In this document: positions 61,802 through 64,000 of the stretch, piece by piece | How the letters are laid out: each line of letters opens with the position of its first letter | How positions within the stretch are numbered: the first letter of the stretch is position 1 | Origin: Nitrospinota bacterium | Lineage (GTDB): Bacteria; UBA8248 | Reading direction: 5' to 3' | NCBI GenBank assembly: GCA_029937135.1 | Contig: JAPYQX010000001.1 | Span: forward strand, 1-64,000 | DNA: 64,000 nucleotides | Position numbers and translations under genes: made by a program | Notes under the pieces: generated by a model | Databases searched by the model: none | Told to the model about the DNA's origin: nothing | Seen by the model: only the letters and a program-made list of their open reading frames with translations

Positions 61802-63220
61802 CTAACCCTCGTATGGCGCGTATTGAAACCGAACCGCGCCGGTTTTTTCCAGTTGATGGGCCGCCGCGATGGTTTTGTGATCGTGAAGCGGCGGGCCGAT
61901 GAGCTGGGCCCCGAGCGGGAGGCCCTCGCCGCTGAAGCCGGCCGGAAACGAGGTGGCGGGAAAACCCAGGAAGTTGATATGCCGGGTCAGGGCGATCAGG
62001 TGGCCCCGCGCGGCGTATTCCTTTCCGCCGATGGTGACCGTTTTCGCGGACCGCAGGGGCGCTGGCATCGGCGTCGCCGCCGCCAGGACCAGATCCACCT
62101 TTCCGAATACCTCCTTGAGCACCCGAGCCGTCCACTGCGAGCGGAACCGTTGGGCCTGGATGTAGGCGGTCGCGGGGACGAAAAATCCAATCAACAGCCG
62201 CTCAAGCACCATCGGGTCGTAATCGTCCGCTCGCGCGCGGACATCCTTTTCGTGAATGGCCGAAGCCTCGGACATCATGAAATTCGTGGCTGTATCGTAG
62301 GCGGTTTCGAGATCGGGAATATCCACCTCGATAACCTGGGCCCCCGCGTCGGCCAGCGCCCGGGCGGTTTCTTCGATTGCCTTGACCACGGCGGGGTCCG
62401 ACTGGTCGGCGTAGTAGCTTCGTGCATGGCCGATCCGGACTCCCTTGAGCGGCGTGTCCAGGGCTTCGGTGAAGTCGGGCGCCTCGACCTGGAGCGAACT
62501 GGGGTCCTCCGGGTCCGGGCCCGCGATGGCGGTCATCATCAGGGCGCAGTCCTCGGCGGAGGCGGCAAGGGGGCCAAAGCTGTCCAGCGACCATGAAAGC
62601 GGAATACAGCCCGCTTTCGTCACCAGCCCGAAGGTGGGTTTATGTCCGAATGCTCCGCAGAGGGATGCGGGAATCCGGATCGAGCCGCCCGTATCCGAGC
62701 CGATTGTGATGGAGGCCTGCCCGGTTAAAACCGCGTTGGCCGAGCCTCCGCTGGAGCCGCCTGTGACCCGCTCCGGGTCCCATGGGTTTTTCTGATCGCC
62801 GTAGTGGGGGTTGTGGCCGGAGGGGCCGAAGGCGAATTCCTGGAGATTGAGTTTCCCTAGGATAACCGCTCCGGCCTCCCTGATTTTCCGGGTGAGCGGG
62901 GCGTCCCCGGCGGCCACGTTGTCGCGGTAGATCAGGCTTCCGGCGGTGGTGCGGAGCCCGGCCACATCGATGAGGTCCTTCAGGCCGACCGGAACGCCCG
63001 TCAGCGGCCCGCGCGCGGAACCCTCCGCGATGCCGCGATCAACCTTGCGGGCTTCGCTCAGCGCGCCTTCCCGGTCCAGGGTGATCCAGGTATTAAGGCC
63101 CGGCCCGATTTTTTCGGCGCGATCGAGAAACGCTTCCGCCGCCTCGAGCGCGGAGATTTCCTTTGCCCGGATTTTCCGGGCGAGAGCGGCGGCCGGCAGG
63201 CGCGTGATGTCATTCGCCAT
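61802..63220 (-). CDS. Amidase-signature family hydrolase
   Basis: A 472-residue amidase-signature enzyme. The triad is visible: Lys in LTGVPVGLKDLIDVAG near residue 79, the cis-Ser in VTGGSSGGSANAVLTGQ near 153 and the nucleophile Ser in GSDTGGSIRIPASLCG near 178. It resembles GatA, AtzF or other amidases that use free ammonia-leaving substrates; the C-terminal half (VPATAYIQAQRFRSQWT) is not that of GatA. Its start overlaps by 11 bases the end of a small gene whose product looks like AtzG/GatC, which suggests an AtzEG-type heterocomplex. Cytosolic; the substrate is unknown. Confidence 0.87.
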   Translation of the reverse strand: MANDITRLPAAALARKIRAKEISALEAAEAFLDRAEKIGPGLNTWITLDREGALSEARKVDRGIAEGSARGPLTGVPVGLKDLIDVAGLRTTAGSLIYRDNVAAGDAPLTRKIREAGAVILGKLNLQEFAFGPSGHNPHYGDQKNPWDPERVTGGSSGGSANAVLTGQASITIGSDTGGSIRIPASLCGAFGHKPTFGLVTKAGCIPLSWSLDSFGPLAASAEDCALMMTAIAGPDPEDPSSLQVEAPDFTEALDTPLKGVRIGHARSYYADQSDPAVVKAIEETARALADAGAQVIEVDIPDLETAYDTATNFMMSEASAIHEKDVRARADDYDPMVLERLLIGFFVPATAYIQAQRFRSQWTARVLKEVFGKVDLVLAAATPMPAPLRSAKTVTIGGKEYAARGHLIALTRHINFLGFPATSFPAGFSGEGLPLGAQLIGPPLHDHKTIAAAHQLEKTGAVRFQYAPYEG

Positions 63221-63410
63221 GGCTAGGGCTCCTCAGGATGGTGCGATGGCCCATCGGCTCCGAATCGGGGGTCAGACCGGCCACGGTTTGATCGTTGGCC
63301 CGGTCGAGGGACCCCAGAAGCGCGGCGAGGCCGGATCGCCGGCCGGCGTTAAGTGGTTTCCCGAATATTTCTTGGTAGCGGCGTGAGATTTCTTCGTCGG
63401 AAACGGACAC
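63210..63410 (-). CDS. Small AtzG/GatC-like partner of the amidase
   Basis: A 66-residue protein starting at GTG 63410, with GGAG eight bases upstream. Two helices are likely (DEEISRRYQEIFGKPLNAGR and GLAALLGSLDRANDQTVAGL), followed by a Pro-containing tail (LTPDSEPMGHRTIL). Size, position before an amidase gene and the helix-plus-extended tail are those of AtzG or GatC, which wrap around their amidase partner. Sequence similarity is too weak to be sure. It overlaps the amidase start by 11 bases, which supports translation of both. Confidence 0.55.
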   Translation of the reverse strand: MSVSDEEISRRYQEIFGKPLNAGRRSGLAALLGSLDRANDQTVAGLTPDSEPMGHRTILRSPSHGE

Positions 63411-63471
63411 GAGACATTCTCCGTGAATTGAGGGTTTAAACGGGAGTTTGGAAGGATGCTAGCCTGTCCTC

Positions 63472-63516
63472 TCCGCCGGATGCAAATCCGCTGGATGCTA
63501 ATCCGCCGGACACAAG
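63472..63516. repeat. 15-bp tandem array
   Basis: Units TCCGCCGGATGCAAA, TCCGCTGGATGCTAA and TCCGCCGGACACAAG follow each other between the divergent AtzG-like and BON-protein genes. Confidence 0.75.
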
Positions 63517-63629
63517 TTCCCGGGGGGGGCCTTTTCTTGATTCCCGGCCTTGGGTTTCACCCTTGAATCAGGGCCTTGAAAGGTGGAAAATCACCCCATC
63601 GATTCGCTCCGCCCCCCCGGGAACGTGAA

Positions 63630-64000
63630 ATGCACTTTGGTGAGTTGATTCGGCGTGTCGGCCTGCTGACGCTGACGGGGATTTTGGTTTTCCTCCTCGG
63701 GGGATGCACTTTTGTCATCAAGGAAACCTTCACCCGCGGGCTTCAGGACAGAACCGGGGCTGAGCAACTGGACGACGCCCGCATAGATGTTGTTTTCACC
63801 GAGAAAATCAACAGGATCAACACGGACCTGATTTATGACGTATTCATCGATGTCTGGAAGGGGCGGGTCATGCTGACGGGGGTGGTGGACGATCCCCGGA
63901 TGATTTCAACCCTTTCCCGGCTGGCTGGCGAGGATGTCCAGACAAGAGCCGTATATAACGAGATACAGGTTGTGCCGCGCAAGGAAAAGGGGGATCTGGA
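63630..64000 (+). CDS. BON-domain lipoprotein, N-terminal part
   Basis: The gene runs off the end of the window; 123 residues are visible from ATG 63630, which follows GGGAACGTGAA. The signal peptide is LLTLTGILVFLLGGC with the lipobox LGGC and Cys near residue 26. From about residue 55 a BON domain is seen: ARIDVVFTEKINRINTDL, then DVFIDVWKGRVMLTGVVDDP and VYNEIQVVP. BON proteins (OsmY, DolP) bind phospholipids and maintain the envelope. The lipid anchor suggests the inner face of the outer membrane. Confidence 0.85.
   Translation, partial: MHFGELIRRVGLLTLTGILVFLLGGCTFVIKETFTRGLQDRTGAEQLDDARIDVVFTEKINRINTDLIYDVFIDVWKGRVMLTGVVDDPRMISTLSRLAGEDVQTRAVYNEIQVVPRKEKGDL

Overview
The window is a GC-rich (roughly 60%) stretch of a Gram-negative bacterial chromosome. 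The Gram-negative reading rests on a full Tol-Pal set, several lipoproteins with lipoboxes, a soluble lytic transglycosylase and MreB. No rRNA, tRNA, ribosomal protein, phage or transposase gene was found, so the lineage cannot be fixed. The mix of CaiB/BaiF and SCOT-type CoA-transferases, a TRAP-type binding protein, an AOR-type tungsten enzyme and a selenoprotein-B-like reductase resembles uncultured Tectomicrobia, Nitrospinota or Desulfobacterota-type genomes; that is inference only. About 60 genes are supported.

Layout: 1-6.7 kb holds a TPR fragment, a VOC protein, an L,D-transpeptidase, a cupin, a broken selenoprotein-B-like reductase gene with an in-frame UGA, a cysteine-dioxygenase-like protein, an alpha/beta hydrolase and an APC permease. 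6.9-9.3 kb has a two-subunit CoA-transferase and an ECF sigma factor. 9.5-17.2 kb, mostly on the minus strand, has mreB overlapping a GAF-GAF/degenerate-GGDEF gene, a Nudix hydrolase, an MBL hydrolase, an OmpA-type lipoprotein, fbp and class I aldolase. 17.8-22.1 kb has an MFS transporter, TusA-like protein, bioD, a K+ channel and an orphan DctP-like protein. 22.3-30.9 kb has an unknown protein, nagA, a D-aminoacylase, a 1,250-residue acidic/TPR membrane protein and two frameshifted cyclic-nucleotide-binding genes.

31-37 kb (minus) is a tightly packed M20 hydrolase - slt - anmK - M20 operon that fits peptidoglycan turnover. 37.1-42.7 kb (plus) is tolQ-tolR-tolA-tolB-pal-cpoB, followed by ligA, galU and two CNNM/CBS membrane proteins. 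48.5-54.8 kb mixes a Ldh_2 dehydrogenase, a degenerate histidine kinase, a Nudix hydrolase, a DMT exporter, a CaiB/BaiF CoA-transferase, a LOG protein and a DinB-like protein. 54.9-60 kb carries a DMT exporter and a ferredoxin - FAD oxidoreductase - AOR - MoaD-like cluster. 60-64 kb has glyA behind a strongly structured leader, an amidase with a small GatC/AtzG-like partner, and the start of a BON-domain lipoprotein.

The most unusual signals are: (1) the selenoprotein gene with UGA in a UxxC motif plus a one-base frameshift; (2) three single-base frameshifts at short homopolymers in two neighbouring paralogous cNMP-binding genes; (3) nested long-range helices in the glyA leader; (4) at least nine unrelated degenerate tandem arrays (15-31 bp units), nearly all at gene borders and some spanning start or stop codons; (5) an intrinsic terminator whose 3' arm contains the only Shine-Dalgarno candidate of cpoB.
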